Shown piece after piece: positions 1 through 7,605 of a stretch of DNA of 12,058 nucleotides; the stretch's first letter is position 1; each line of letters opens with the position of its first letter. Position numbers and translations under genes: made by a program. The notes below the pieces were generated by a model. That model was not told the DNA's origin. It saw only the letters and a program-made list of their open reading frames with translations, and did no database searches. The stretch comes from Terriglobia bacterium (lineage in GTDB: Bacteria; Acidobacteriota; Terriglobia; UBA7540): NCBI GenBank assembly GCA_030036915.1, contig JASHSC010000237.1:1-12058 (forward strand). The letters run 5' to 3'.

Positions 1-2
1 TG

Positions 3-371
3 AAGTACACGCTTGCGCTGGATGATGAGATCGGCAGCGCCGTTCTCTACCCGAATAGCGCCATCCTGAGCTTCGTAGGCGGCATCAAGGGAACGGTGAC
101 CGTGGATGGAATTCCCGCCTTCGCCGCGCACGTGGTGGCAATTGACCGCGCAACCGGCAATGTGGTCACCGACACGCTTTCCGATTCCGTCGGCAACTAC
201 CATTTGCGCATGTTTCAGGGAAACTACTTTGTCATGGTTTTGCCCTTGGCCACAGACACCTCCGGCGACAGCGCTACCAACGGCGTCACCAGCGTTCAGA
301 ATTTCCGCGGGTTCACGAACGGTTACCCCGGCGCGGCCGCCCAGACGGGCTTTACGGGAAAGTTCTATTGA
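3..371 (+). CDS. C-terminal part of a secreted protein with a carboxypeptidase-regulatory-like beta-sandwich domain (5' truncated)
   Basis: The reading frame is open from the left edge to a TGA at 369-371, so only the last 122 residues are visible and the start lies outside the window. From about residue 30 it reads like a carboxypeptidase-regulatory or prealbumin-like beta-sandwich: a GTVTVDGIPA opening, then AIDRATGNVV, then DSVGNYHLRMFQGNYFV, which matches the family pattern of G-x-V-x-D-G-x-P, a variable strand, and a G-x-Y-x-L...G-x-Y-x-V hairpin. Such domains sit in exported proteins of acidobacteria, often beside a protease or other catalytic domain (family knowledge). Here the catalytic part, if any, is not visible. 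The tail is rich in G, A, T and N, with no membrane anchor or sorting signal that I can see. It converges with the MEDS gene on the other strand, 106 bp between the two stops. The fold assignment is reasonable; the function is unknown. Confidence 0.7.
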   Translation, partial: KYTLALDDEIGSAVLYPNSAILSFVGGIKGTVTVDGIPAFAAHVVAIDRATGNVVTDTLSDSVGNYHLRMFQGNYFVMVLPLATDTSGDSATNGVTSVQNFRGFTNGYPGAAAQTGFTGKFY

Positions 372-477
372 ACGATTCAAGGACGGAGAGAAGGGATGAG
401 GCCCTTGGGTATGGCTCCCCCGCAGGCGCCGGAGGACGACCCCGTGGACAATTTGCCCGAAGCGCTTCCGATACGCG

Positions 478-1035
478 CTAGGCGTGTGCGGCGGCCACCG
501 CGCGCCGTGAAGCCTCGATGGTCTTTGCCACCCGACGATGGTCGACGAGCATGGCCAGCAGATCGCTGCGCTGCACCTTCTCGTTCAACACCGTGCACAT
601 GGACAGGGCGTTAAAGGGACGAATGAAATCATGAAGGCGGCGTTGATAATCGCGGATCGTAACCGCATCCGTGCCGTTTCCATACGCCCATGACCAGTCT
701 GTGACCCAGCGCATCACCGTGGCGTGCCGATGCAGCGGGCTGCGCTGCAAGGGCTCGCTGGGACGGAACAAATCCGCCAGGCAGTTGGGTGCAGTCAGAA
801 AAACCAAGCGCTCACTGTGCAGCAGAGCGTCGGTCTTCAGTCCCGCTTCACTCAACCCGTGTGCAATGTCCTTCAGACAGGTGGGCCCGGCCATCACCAC
901 CACTTGCTGACCAATTTCCAGACCGGCTGTTGAAAACTGAAGGATTTCGGAAAGGCTTTTTTCTTTGCGAACGACCAAGCGACACAATTCGCCCGGCACC
1001 GAAAGGCTACCGTGCGTCCCCAAATTGAAGCTCAT
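478..1035 (-). CDS. Stand-alone MEDS-domain (DcmR-type sensory) protein
   Basis: This 185-residue protein looks like a single MEDS domain (methanogen/methylotroph DcmR sensory domain) from end to end. The expected blocks appear in order: an amphipathic helix and GLEIGQQVVVMA at residues 38-49 (the 'x-GL-x-x-G-x-x-V' strand), ALLHSERLVFL near 70-80, RWVTDWSWAY at 109-118 (the aromatic-tryptophan motif), then TIRDYQRRLHDF and a final strand LSMCTVLNEKV before RSDLLAMLVDHRRV. Family members sense small ligands and are usually fused to, or encoded beside, histidine kinases or DNA-binding domains. Here there is no fused output domain and no regulatory gene nearby, so it is an orphan sensor. No Shine-Dalgarno precedes the ATG at 1035. 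A TTGACA (1072-1067) and a CATAAT (1045-1040) lie just upstream on the same strand, which could mean a nearly leaderless transcript, but their 21-nt spacing is too long to trust. Codon 1 is followed directly by domain sequence, so the start is plausible. Confidence 0.8.
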   Translation of the reverse strand: MSFNLGTHGSLSVPGELCRLVVRKEKSLSEILQFSTAGLEIGQQVVVMAGPTCLKDIAHGLSEAGLKTDALLHSERLVFLTAPNCLADLFRPSEPLQRSPLHRHATVMRWVTDWSWAYGNGTDAVTIRDYQRRLHDFIRPFNALSMCTVLNEKVQRSDLLAMLVDHRRVAKTIEASRRAVAAAHA

Positions 1036-1270
1036 ACTGATTATGATTGACGAAATGGGGCGGGCATGTCAACAGGTGATCGCGGTTGATCCCAGAATGG
1101 CGGTAGCGATGGACTTGACATTTCGCTTATTCTTCTTGCAGGTTTCTAATAGGATTGGTGAGACGGCGCATTTCCCGCGCTTTAACCGTTCAGTTTACTG
1201 TTCAATTCGGGATAATACCAGGGCAGTCTTTCACTGAAAGGCCCCTCTGAGTGGCCAAGCTTTATGGGGT

Positions 1271-1287
1271 CCCCGGCTCAGCTGGGG
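1271..1287 (-). terminator. Possible hairpin terminator of the first receptor gene
   Basis: Twenty-eight bases after the receptor stop codon (minus-strand direction) lies a stem of CCCC/GGGG extended by a G-T wobble and two G-C pairs around a TCA loop. No T-run follows on the minus strand, so it is not a classical intrinsic terminator. It could be a weak terminator or a 3'-end stabiliser. Confidence 0.3.
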
Positions 1288-1315
1288 GCGTGCTTACAGG
1301 GCGGCGCTACATAAC

Positions 1316-4306
1316 TTAGAATGTAAATATCGCTTGCAGGTCAAGCCGGCGGTTCGCTGCCTGAAGTCCGCCTCCGAACCCGCCGCCGAAGAGGCCGCCA
1401 ATCGAATTCGACTGGGCAAACAGCGGAGACCCGACGACGCCGACCCGCGGCCCAAGATTCACGTCGTTGAACAGGTTCCGGGCGTTGGCGCTGATGGTGA
1501 GATTGAAGCGCCGGTTGCTGCTGGTTCCGCCGCCTCCAAAGAAGCCGCCACCCCCGCCACCCCCGCTCAATCCGCGCGGGCCAAGGCCACCTCCGCCTGG
1601 GCCGCCGCCCGGGCCGCCGCCGCGACCGCCCCCTCCACCGCCACCACCGCGCCCTCCACCCCCGCCGCCCCCATAGCCGCCCACGTTCGTCGATCTCGAA
1701 AGTTCTCTCCCGAAACCAAAGGTTTTGGCGAAGCGAAGATTAAAGGTGAATTGCCCCGGATTTTCGTAGGAATAAGGAGCAATGATGGATTGCGCCGTCG
1801 CCGGGCTGGTGTTGAAGGAAACGCCCAGGGGGCACGCCGGGCCGACAGTGCACGGCGAACCCAGCGCCGGCCGCGCATCGAACGTGCCGGTTCCAAACAG
1901 ATCGGTGGGCACGGTAACGTTGAAAGGCGTTCCCGATGAGGCCACCAGGAAGGGGCTGAGGCTGAATCGGCGCGGCAGGTTCCAGTTCCCGATCAGCACA
2001 ACGCGGTTGCGGACGTCAAACGGCGCGCGGCCATAATCCAGGCGGATATCGTAAGGGTCCATGATCACGGCAGGAGTATTCCCGCTGGTGTCGGCATCGG
2101 CGTAACTGAGCGTATAGAACCCACCGAGCGTCAGTTTCGTGCTCAATCTCAGATTGAAATTGGCGATGAATTGGTTCTGGTTGAATAAACCGGTGGACTG
2201 AAAATCATAGATGTTGCCGATGGCGCCCAAAGGCCGCGTCCCCACCTCCGGATCGCCCAGGGGGAAGGATGTGGGCAGCGGAGCGTTGATGTCATCTGTC
2301 AGAAGCTGGTGGACTCCGTGGGCATTGAGGTAGGTCACCGAGATGGTGGCATTCTTGGAAACTTGTTGCTCGAGTCCAATGGCCGACTGCATCGTATACG
2401 GCGCTCGGAGGTTGGGGTCAAGTTCGTAGCGCGTAGGCGTCTCGTTGGATTGACTGCTCAGGCTGCTGAGGCTGGGAATAACCGGGAAAAAGTCCGGCGA
2501 AGGGACCAGATAAGTCTGCTGCGTGGTACCGTTCAGACGTTCAGCTTCCAGCAGGAGGTTTTCCTCGAATCGATCGTAGAAAACGCCGAAGCCGGCACGC
2601 AGAACCGTTTTGGGCGCCGATTTCTTGTGGGTACCAATGCCCCAGGCAAAACCCACGCGCGGGGCAAAATCCGAATGATCAGGAATTCCGGTTTGGGATT
2701 CCCAGCGCAGGCCCAGGCTGAGCGTCATGTTGGGACCGAGCTTCCAGTCATCCTGGGCAAACACCCCCACATCGAAAAGGTTGACGGCGGCGAGAGGGTT
2801 TCCACCCACGATCATGAACTGCGTTGCGCCGCTGGTCTGGCAATTGGTTCCCCCGCTGTTGGCGCAGGTCTGTAAATTCATCTCCGCGGTTTGATAGGCG
2901 GAGAGGGAAGTGAAAGTGAATGTTCCATTGAAATTGGCGTTCGAGGTGTTGGTGTCTTGCTCGTCGCGGAAGCGGGCGCCCACCACCAGCGTGTGCTTGC
3001 CGATGAAGAACGAAGTAAGGTTCTGCGCCTCATAGTGATCTTGATGATCCGAGGAAGTCCCCGTGGAATTGCCGCCGCCCATAAACGCCCCTTGCACGTC
3101 AACGGTGGCTGCCAGGGTCTGAGGCGTGGTAGTGGCAACGTCATGGAGATACTGGAAGCGAAACTGGTTCAGTTTCTTGGCGCTGATCACGTCCGTGTCG
3201 CTCACCTGCAAGGTATGTTCGGAACTGTGGGTGTTCAGGCCCAGCGAGGCCAGGTTCAATTCACCGACGCTGTTATCGCCGTTGGTCGAATTGTTGTCGT
3301 AATACTGATAGCGAACGGAGAGAACGTTGTTGTTGGTGAGTTGAAAATCAAAGCGCGGGCTCAGGTTGGTCAACGAGCGCGGGCTGGGTACGGCTTGGCT
3401 GAACGAGGTTTCCTGGAGCGTGTCCGAGTTGAGCACCGACGCGGAAACCACTGAGTTGTCCGCAATGCCGCGCCGGAAGAAAGAGAAGAAAAAGGAAGCC
3501 TTCTTGCTGAGCGGGCCGCCTAGGTTGGCGTTGTAGAAATCCGAGTGATACGCCGGGTCATCGACGGCAAAAGGATTGCGAGTATCAAACTGCGAAAGGC
3601 CGATGCTGGTCATCAACTGCCCGTGGAATTGCGCAGAGCCCGGGCGGGTGGTGATTTCGATGCGTCCATAGCCGAGCTTGTCATATTCCGCGGAAAACGG
3701 ATTCTGGTTGATGCGCACTTCCAGGATGTCGGCCTTAGGAGGAAGCTGCCCGGCGGTAAATCCATCCACGTAGATCTGCCCGCCGTTGGGACCGGCGGCG
3801 GGTCCCGCCAATGCCTCCAATTCCGATTGCAGCTCGTCCGGATCATCGGACAGGGCTTGCAAGTCCTCGCCCTTGATGACCAGCGAAGTGGCATTTTCCG
3901 TGGGATTGACGCTCACTTGCGTGGTGGAGTCCGTGACCTGCACCTTTTCCACTTCCTGCGCAATTTGGAGCGAGATATTCACCTTGATGGTTTTGCCGGC
4001 AACCACCTCAACGCTGGGCTGGTCAAAGGGCGAAAAGCCTTTGGCTCGCGCCCGCAGGGTGTAAGTTCCAGGCAAGAGTCCGTTGATTTCGTAGCTTCCA
4101 TCCGGATGAACCACGCCCACCTTGACTTGCCCGTTTGAAGAAACTGCGCCGACCCGCGCGGAGGGGATGCTGGCTCCCGAGGGGTCCGAAATCTGGCCTT
4201 TCACCGATCCGGAGGGCGTCTGCGCGAACAGGAATCCCGGGAAGAGCAGTGCAAACAGCAAGAACCACTGAAGGCGGGAGCTTCGTTTAAGAGTCTGCAT
4301 TCTCAT
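1316..4306 (-). CDS. TonB-dependent receptor, Oar-like, with glycine-rich C-terminal insert (paralogue 1)
   Basis: This is a 996-residue outer-membrane protein. I chose the ATG at 4306 because a GGAG sits 6 nt upstream (+ strand 4313-4316); an in-frame extension to 4366 has no such site and would add a proline/arginine tail before the signal peptide. A Sec signal follows (basic KRSSR, hydrophobic WFLLFALLFPGFLFA, likely cleavage after A28). Residues 33-115 are a carboxypeptidase-regulatory-like domain (VKGQISDPSGA ... HPDGSYEINGLLPGTY). Residues about 120-235 form the plug, with QIYVDGFTAGQLPP, ADILEVRINQNPFSAEYD and RIEITTRPGSAQFHGQ. The rest is the beta-barrel, with repeated aromatic strands, a probable disulphide loop (CANSGGTNC), and a final strand ending FTF, the usual terminal Phe of barrel proteins. 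A glycine-rich tract lies at 876-927. Such receptors import bulky substrates using TonB energy or, like Oar, act in surface functions. No SusD-like partner is adjacent, so the substrate is unknown. Confidence 0.93.
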   Translation of the reverse strand: MRMQTLKRSSRLQWFLLFALLFPGFLFAQTPSGSVKGQISDPSGASIPSARVGAVSSNGQVKVGVVHPDGSYEINGLLPGTYTLRARAKGFSPFDQPSVEVVAGKTIKVNISLQIAQEVEKVQVTDSTTQVSVNPTENATSLVIKGEDLQALSDDPDELQSELEALAGPAAGPNGGQIYVDGFTAGQLPPKADILEVRINQNPFSAEYDKLGYGRIEITTRPGSAQFHGQLMTSIGLSQFDTRNPFAVDDPAYHSDFYNANLGGPLSKKASFFFSFFRRGIADNSVVSASVLNSDTLQETSFSQAVPSPRSLTNLSPRFDFQLTNNNVLSVRYQYYDNNSTNGDNSVGELNLASLGLNTHSSEHTLQVSDTDVISAKKLNQFRFQYLHDVATTTPQTLAATVDVQGAFMGGGNSTGTSSDHQDHYEAQNLTSFFIGKHTLVVGARFRDEQDTNTSNANFNGTFTFTSLSAYQTAEMNLQTCANSGGTNCQTSGATQFMIVGGNPLAAVNLFDVGVFAQDDWKLGPNMTLSLGLRWESQTGIPDHSDFAPRVGFAWGIGTHKKSAPKTVLRAGFGVFYDRFEENLLLEAERLNGTTQQTYLVPSPDFFPVIPSLSSLSSQSNETPTRYELDPNLRAPYTMQSAIGLEQQVSKNATISVTYLNAHGVHQLLTDDINAPLPTSFPLGDPEVGTRPLGAIGNIYDFQSTGLFNQNQFIANFNLRLSTKLTLGGFYTLSYADADTSGNTPAVIMDPYDIRLDYGRAPFDVRNRVVLIGNWNLPRRFSLSPFLVASSGTPFNVTVPTDLFGTGTFDARPALGSPCTVGPACPLGVSFNTSPATAQSIIAPYSYENPGQFTFNLRFAKTFGFGRELSRSTNVGGYGGGGGGGRGGGGGGGGRGGGPGGGPGGGGLGPRGLSGGGGGGGFFGGGGTSSNRRFNLTISANARNLFNDVNLGPRVGVVGSPLFAQSNSIGGLFGGGFGGGLQAANRRLDLQAIFTF
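1526..1681 (-). repeat. Glycine-rich low-complexity tract inside receptor 1
   Basis: Codons 876-927 of the first receptor encode 52 residues of which about 40 are glycine, interrupted by R, P, F, Y, L and S. Uninterrupted glycine runs reach eight residues. All four GGN codons are mixed, so it is not a simple trinucleotide repeat at the DNA level, but it is very C-rich on the plus strand. It sits between two C-terminal barrel strands. Confidence 0.9.
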
Positions 4307-4340
4307 GCTTGTCTCCAAACACCGCGGTGAGCGCGAAGGA

Positions 4341-4370
4341 GGAGGTGGACCCGCAGTCCGGCCCACCTCC
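4341..4370 (-). promoter_or_regulatory. Strong hairpin in the leader of receptor 1
   Basis: GGAGGTGG at 4341-4348 and CCACCTCC at 4363-4370 are perfectly complementary. On the minus strand the stem extends by a G-U pair and two C-G pairs, to about 11 pairs with an 8-nt loop. It ends 34 nt upstream of the receptor 1 start codon, in the gap between the tandem genes. No T-run follows, so it is more likely an RNA-processing, attenuation or stability element than a terminator. The structure is seen; the role is inferred. Confidence 0.45.
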
Positions 4371-4417
4371 CCGATTCGGGTACTCCTGAGAATTTTGATT
4401 ATGGCGGAGAATGCAGC

Positions 4418-4434
4418 GGCGGCGTCAGGCCGCC
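4418..4434 (-). terminator. Weak hairpin downstream of receptor 2
   Basis: GGCGGC (4418-4423) pairs with GCCGCC (4429-4434) across a 5-nt loop, about 70 nt after the receptor 2 stop in the minus direction. A run of T is absent. It may contribute to termination between the tandem genes, but the evidence is only the stem. Confidence 0.25.
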
Positions 4435-4502
4435 CGACGGCGAGATTAATTCGCCGCTTACAGGTCGAACTGTTTCTCCACCACTTGATTACCGGTTCAA
4501 CA

Positions 4503-7500
4503 TTAGAACGTAAAGACTACCTGAAAATCAATACGTCGATTGGAGGCTTGGGCTCCACCGCCTCCGCCACTCCCGCCAAAGAGCCCGCCCAGGGAATTCG
4601 ACTCGTCAAACAGGGGCGATCCAAGCGTTCCGATGCGTGGGCCGAGGTTGACGTCATTAAAAAGGTTCCGGGCGTTGGCGCTGAAGGTCATATTGAAGCG
4701 CCGGTTGGTGGTCGTGTTTCGGCCGCCGAACATGCCGCCCTGACCGCCTCCATTCAATCCTCCCGGGCCAAGCCCGCCGCCGGGACCCCGCCCGCCGCCG
4801 CGTCCGCCGCCACCGCGCCCGCCGCCATAGCCGCCCCCGACAGACCGTGTGCCAACTTCCTTCCCGAAACTGATGGTTTTGCTCAGACGGAGGTTGAAGG
4901 TAACTTGCCCGGGGTTCTGGTAACCATAGGGAGGAATAATCCCCTGCGCGTTGGACGGAAGGGTGTTGAAGTTCCCGATCGAGGTGCACACAATACTGCC
5001 GCCGCACGTCGCACCGGCCGGAGCCAGAGCCGGCCGGGCATTGAATGTGCCGGTGCCGAACAAATCCTGAGGCACGGTGACGCTGAAGGGCGAGCCCGTG
5101 GCGGCCACCAAAAACGGGCTTAGGCTGAATCGATGCGGCAGGTTCCAATTGCCAATCAGAAACACCCGTTGGCGGACGTCGAAAGGCGCTCGGCCGTAGT
5201 TTTCCGCGATGTCGTACGGATTCATAATCAATCCGCCGTTGTTACCGTTGGTGTTCGCATTGGCAAAACCCAGTGTGTAATATCCCGTGAGAGAAAACTT
5301 GCTGCTGATTTGCGTGTTGGCGTTGAGGATGACCTGATTCTGATTGAAGAGGCCCGTGGATTGGTAATCGTAGATGTTTCCCGCGGAGTCGCCGTAGGGC
5401 CGGATCGCCGAGGGTGAAGTCGGATCGCCGAGGGTAAATGAGTTGGGCAGGGGAGCATTAATATCGTTGGTGAGAAGCTGGTGAACACCGTGAGAATTGA
5501 GGTAGGTTACGGCGATTTTGGCCTTGCGCGTAACCTGCTGCTCAATGCTCACCGCCGACTCGATGATTTGAGGCGCCTGGAAGTGGGGGTCGATCTGATA
5601 CCTTGTCGGCGTCTCCTGGAAGCCTGTCAGGCTGCTGATGCTGGGGATGTTGGGGAAAAAGGTGGGGTCCTGCACGATGTACTCCTGCTGTGTCGTGCCA
5701 TTCAAGCGCTCCGCCTGGAGCAGCAGGTTTTCCGGAAACCGGTCGTAGAAAATGCCAAAGCCCGCACGCAATACCGTCGTCGTACCGCCCTTCTTGTGGG
5801 GATTGAGGCCCCAGGCAAGGCCCAGGCGCGGGGCAAAGTCCGAGTGATCGGCAATACCGGTTTGCGACTCCCAGCGCAACCCCATGCTGAGCGTGAAGTT
5901 GGGTCGAACTTTCCAGTCATCCTGGGCGAACAGCGCCGCGTCAAACATGTTGATGTTGGAGGTGGGGGTCCCGGCGGTGATCAGAAATTGCGCCGCCCCG
6001 CTCGTCTCGCAATTGGTTCCTCCGCTGTTGGTGCAGGCCTGGAGATTCTGCTCCGCCACCTGATAAGAGGTTTGCGGCGCCGGGGGCGTGCAGGTTGAAG
6101 TAACGACCAGGCAGGCGAAGGTAAAAGTCCCGTTAAAGTTGGCGATGGACGTACTCGCATCCTGGATGTCGCGCAGCCGCGTGCCCACCACCAGTGTGTG
6201 CTTGCCGACGAAAAATGAAGTGAGGTTCTGCACTTCGTAGTGGTTCTGAATGTCCGTGGAAGTTCCTGTGGAATTTCCGCCGCCCGTGAATGCTCCCTGC
6301 ACGGCAAGGGTGGGGGCGATGGTTTGGGGCACGGTTGTCGCGTCATCGTGCAGGTATTGGAAACGAAATTGGTTCAGCTTTTTGGCGCTGATGACGTCCG
6401 TATCGCTCACCTGCACGGTGTGCTCATCACTGTGCGTGTCGAGTCCCTGGCTGGCAAGGCTCGTGGTGCCGCCCGACGACCCCACGCCGCTGTTATGAAA
6501 ATTGTTGTCGTAGAACTGATAGCGAACCGAGAGGACGTTGTTGGTGCTCAATTGCAGGTCAATCCGCGGGCTCAGATTAGTCCGCGTGCTCGGGCTGGCC
6601 ACGGCCTGGCTGATCGGAACCTCCTCGAGCGTGGTGGGGTCAAGATCGAAAGTGTTCACTACGGATTCGTCGCCAATGTCCCGGCGGAAGTAGCTGAAGA
6701 AGAAAGAAGCTTTCTTGTTGATGGGCCCGCCCACGTTGGCGTTGTAGTACTCCGTGTGGTAGCCCGGCTCCTGCACGGCGAAGGGGTTGCGAGTGTTGAA
6801 GGGCGAGGCGTTGATATCGCCCATGAGCTGGCCGTGAAACTTGCTGGAACCCGGCCGGGTGGTAATTTCGATGCGTCCGTAGCCCACCTTGTCATACTCG
6901 GCAGAAAAGGGGTTCTGATTGATGCGGATTTCCAGAATATCCGCCTTGGGGGGAAGCTGGCCGGCAGTGAATCCGTCCACATAAATCTGGCCGCCGTTGG
7001 GTCCGGCGGAGGGCCCGGCTAGCGCTTCCAGTTCCGATTGCAGTTCGTCCGGGTCGTCGGAAAGCGCGTTCAAATCCTCGCCTTTAATCACAATGGCGCT
7101 GGCGTTCTCCGTGGGATTCACGCTCACCTGCGTGCTTTCCTCGGTAACCTGCACTTTTTCCACTTGTTCGAAGATCTTCAGTGGGATGTTCAGCTTTGAG
7201 GTTTTGCCCGCCGTCACCTCGACGGTTGGCTGCTCGAAAGTCTCGAAACCTTTGGCGCGGGCACGCACCGTATAAGTTCCCGGCAGCAGGCCGGTGATGT
7301 CGTATGATCCGTCGGGATGCACGGCGCCCGCCTTGGTTACACCTGTCGGCGATACGGCCGCGACTCGGGCGGAGGGAACGGCGGCGCCGGAGGGGTCAGA
7401 GATCTGCCCGTGGATCGCGCCATTGGAATTCTGTCCCAGCAATGCTCCAGGAGAGATCAAGAAGGCCAGCAGTAAAGTAACCAAATGCGCGCGCTGACCT

Positions 7501-7517
7501 GAAATATTACATTTCAT
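4503..7517 (-). CDS. TonB-dependent receptor, Oar-like, with glycine-rich C-terminal insert (paralogue 2)
   Basis: This 1004-residue protein is a tandem paralogue of the downstream receptor. The ATG at 7517 is chosen because GAGG (+ strand 7525-7528) lies 7 nt upstream; an in-frame TTG at 7523 would be only 1-2 nt from that site. A signal peptide (hydrophobic HLVTLLLAFLISPGALLG, cleavage near residue 29) precedes a carboxypeptidase-regulatory-like domain (33-115), plug (120-235) and barrel ending in FTF. The first 230 residues align with paralogue 1 without gaps, and residues 131-230 differ at only 9 of 100 positions, while barrel loops differ by insertions. Cysteine pairs that could form loop disulphides are visible (CTNSGGTNC, shared with paralogue 1, and FACLVVTSTC, present only here). 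A glycine-rich tract (894-932) occupies the same site as in paralogue 1 but is shorter. Paralogue 1 follows after 196 bp, so co-transcription is possible but not certain. Substrate unknown. Confidence 0.93.
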   Translation of the reverse strand: MKCNISGQRAHLVTLLLAFLISPGALLGQNSNGAIHGQISDPSGAAVPSARVAAVSPTGVTKAGAVHPDGSYDITGLLPGTYTVRARAKGFETFEQPTVEVTAGKTSKLNIPLKIFEQVEKVQVTEESTQVSVNPTENASAIVIKGEDLNALSDDPDELQSELEALAGPSAGPNGGQIYVDGFTAGQLPPKADILEIRINQNPFSAEYDKVGYGRIEITTRPGSSKFHGQLMGDINASPFNTRNPFAVQEPGYHTEYYNANVGGPINKKASFFFSYFRRDIGDESVVNTFDLDPTTLEEVPISQAVASPSTRTNLSPRIDLQLSTNNVLSVRYQFYDNNFHNSGVGSSGGTTSLASQGLDTHSDEHTVQVSDTDVISAKKLNQFRFQYLHDDATTVPQTIAPTLAVQGAFTGGGNSTGTSTDIQNHYEVQNLTSFFVGKHTLVVGTRLRDIQDASTSIANFNGTFTFACLVVTSTCTPPAPQTSYQVAEQNLQACTNSGGTNCETSGAAQFLITAGTPTSNINMFDAALFAQDDWKVRPNFTLSMGLRWESQTGIADHSDFAPRLGLAWGLNPHKKGGTTTVLRAGFGIFYDRFPENLLLQAERLNGTTQQEYIVQDPTFFPNIPSISSLTGFQETPTRYQIDPHFQAPQIIESAVSIEQQVTRKAKIAVTYLNSHGVHQLLTNDINAPLPNSFTLGDPTSPSAIRPYGDSAGNIYDYQSTGLFNQNQVILNANTQISSKFSLTGYYTLGFANANTNGNNGGLIMNPYDIAENYGRAPFDVRQRVFLIGNWNLPHRFSLSPFLVAATGSPFSVTVPQDLFGTGTFNARPALAPAGATCGGSIVCTSIGNFNTLPSNAQGIIPPYGYQNPGQVTFNLRLSKTISFGKEVGTRSVGGGYGGGRGGGGRGGGRGPGGGLGPGGLNGGGQGGMFGGRNTTTNRRFNMTFSANARNLFNDVNLGPRIGTLGSPLFDESNSLGGLFGGSGGGGGAQASNRRIDFQVVFTF
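4722..4838 (-). repeat. Glycine-rich low-complexity tract inside receptor 2
   Basis: Codons 894-932 encode 39 residues dominated by glycine with regularly spaced arginines (GGGRGGGGRGGGRGPGGG). The tract is equivalent in position to the one in paralogue 1 but 13 residues shorter, with shorter glycine runs and more arginine, so the insert has changed length since the duplication. Confidence 0.9.
5401..5435 (-). repeat. 15-bp direct repeat with 20-bp period inside receptor 2
   Basis: CGGATCGCCGAGGGT occurs at 5401-5415 and again at 5421-5435. On the coding strand the upstream copy is read as TLGDP and the downstream copy in another frame as part of SPSAIR. Paralogue 1 has only the LGDP version at this place. 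Confidence 0.85.
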
Positions 7518-7574
7518 TCTCAAACCTCAAGTTGCGCCACGGCTGGTTCGCATAGCGACTTCCGATAGGGTTTG

Positions 7575-7605
7575 GCCTCTATTCGACGATCAAATATCGA
7601 GAGGC
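7575..7605. promoter_or_regulatory. Inverted repeat upstream of receptor 2, possible operator
   Basis: GCCTCT at 7575-7580 and AGAGGC at 7600-7605 are inverted copies 19 bp apart, with two further TCGA tetramers inside. They lie 58-88 bp upstream of the receptor 2 start codon, where an operator or leader hairpin could sit. The evidence is symmetry and position only. Confidence 0.25.

Noticed and set aside
1526..1681. Glycine-rich tract as a mycobacterial PE_PGRS-like protein
   Set aside because: The tract is embedded in an otherwise standard barrel receptor and lacks PE domain or PGRS repeat structure.
1334..1939. A 201-codon plus-strand frame rich in Ala, Arg and Pro
   Set aside because: It lies antisense within the receptor 1 barrel and owes its length to the C-rich complement of the glycine tract; it has no family resemblance.
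478..4306. MEDS gene and receptors as one operon
   Set aside because: A 280-bp gap with a hairpin near 1271-1287 separates them, and there is no functional link to support co-transcription.
1316..4366. A longer start for receptor 1 at 4366
   Set aside because: The extra 20 residues are Pro/Arg-rich and would precede the signal peptide. They overlap the strong hairpin, and the ATG at 4306 has a well-placed GGAG.
4305..5123. A 272-codon plus-strand frame across the receptor gap and the end of receptor 2
   Set aside because: It is mostly the antisense of the receptor 2 barrel in a high-GC background. The equivalent antisense frame in receptor 1 has similar composition, as expected for shadows of paralogues.
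6240..7022. A 260-codon plus-strand frame inside receptor 2
   Set aside because: It is antisense to a well-supported gene, and paralogue 1 gives similar shadow frames at 2891-3454 and 3545-4138.
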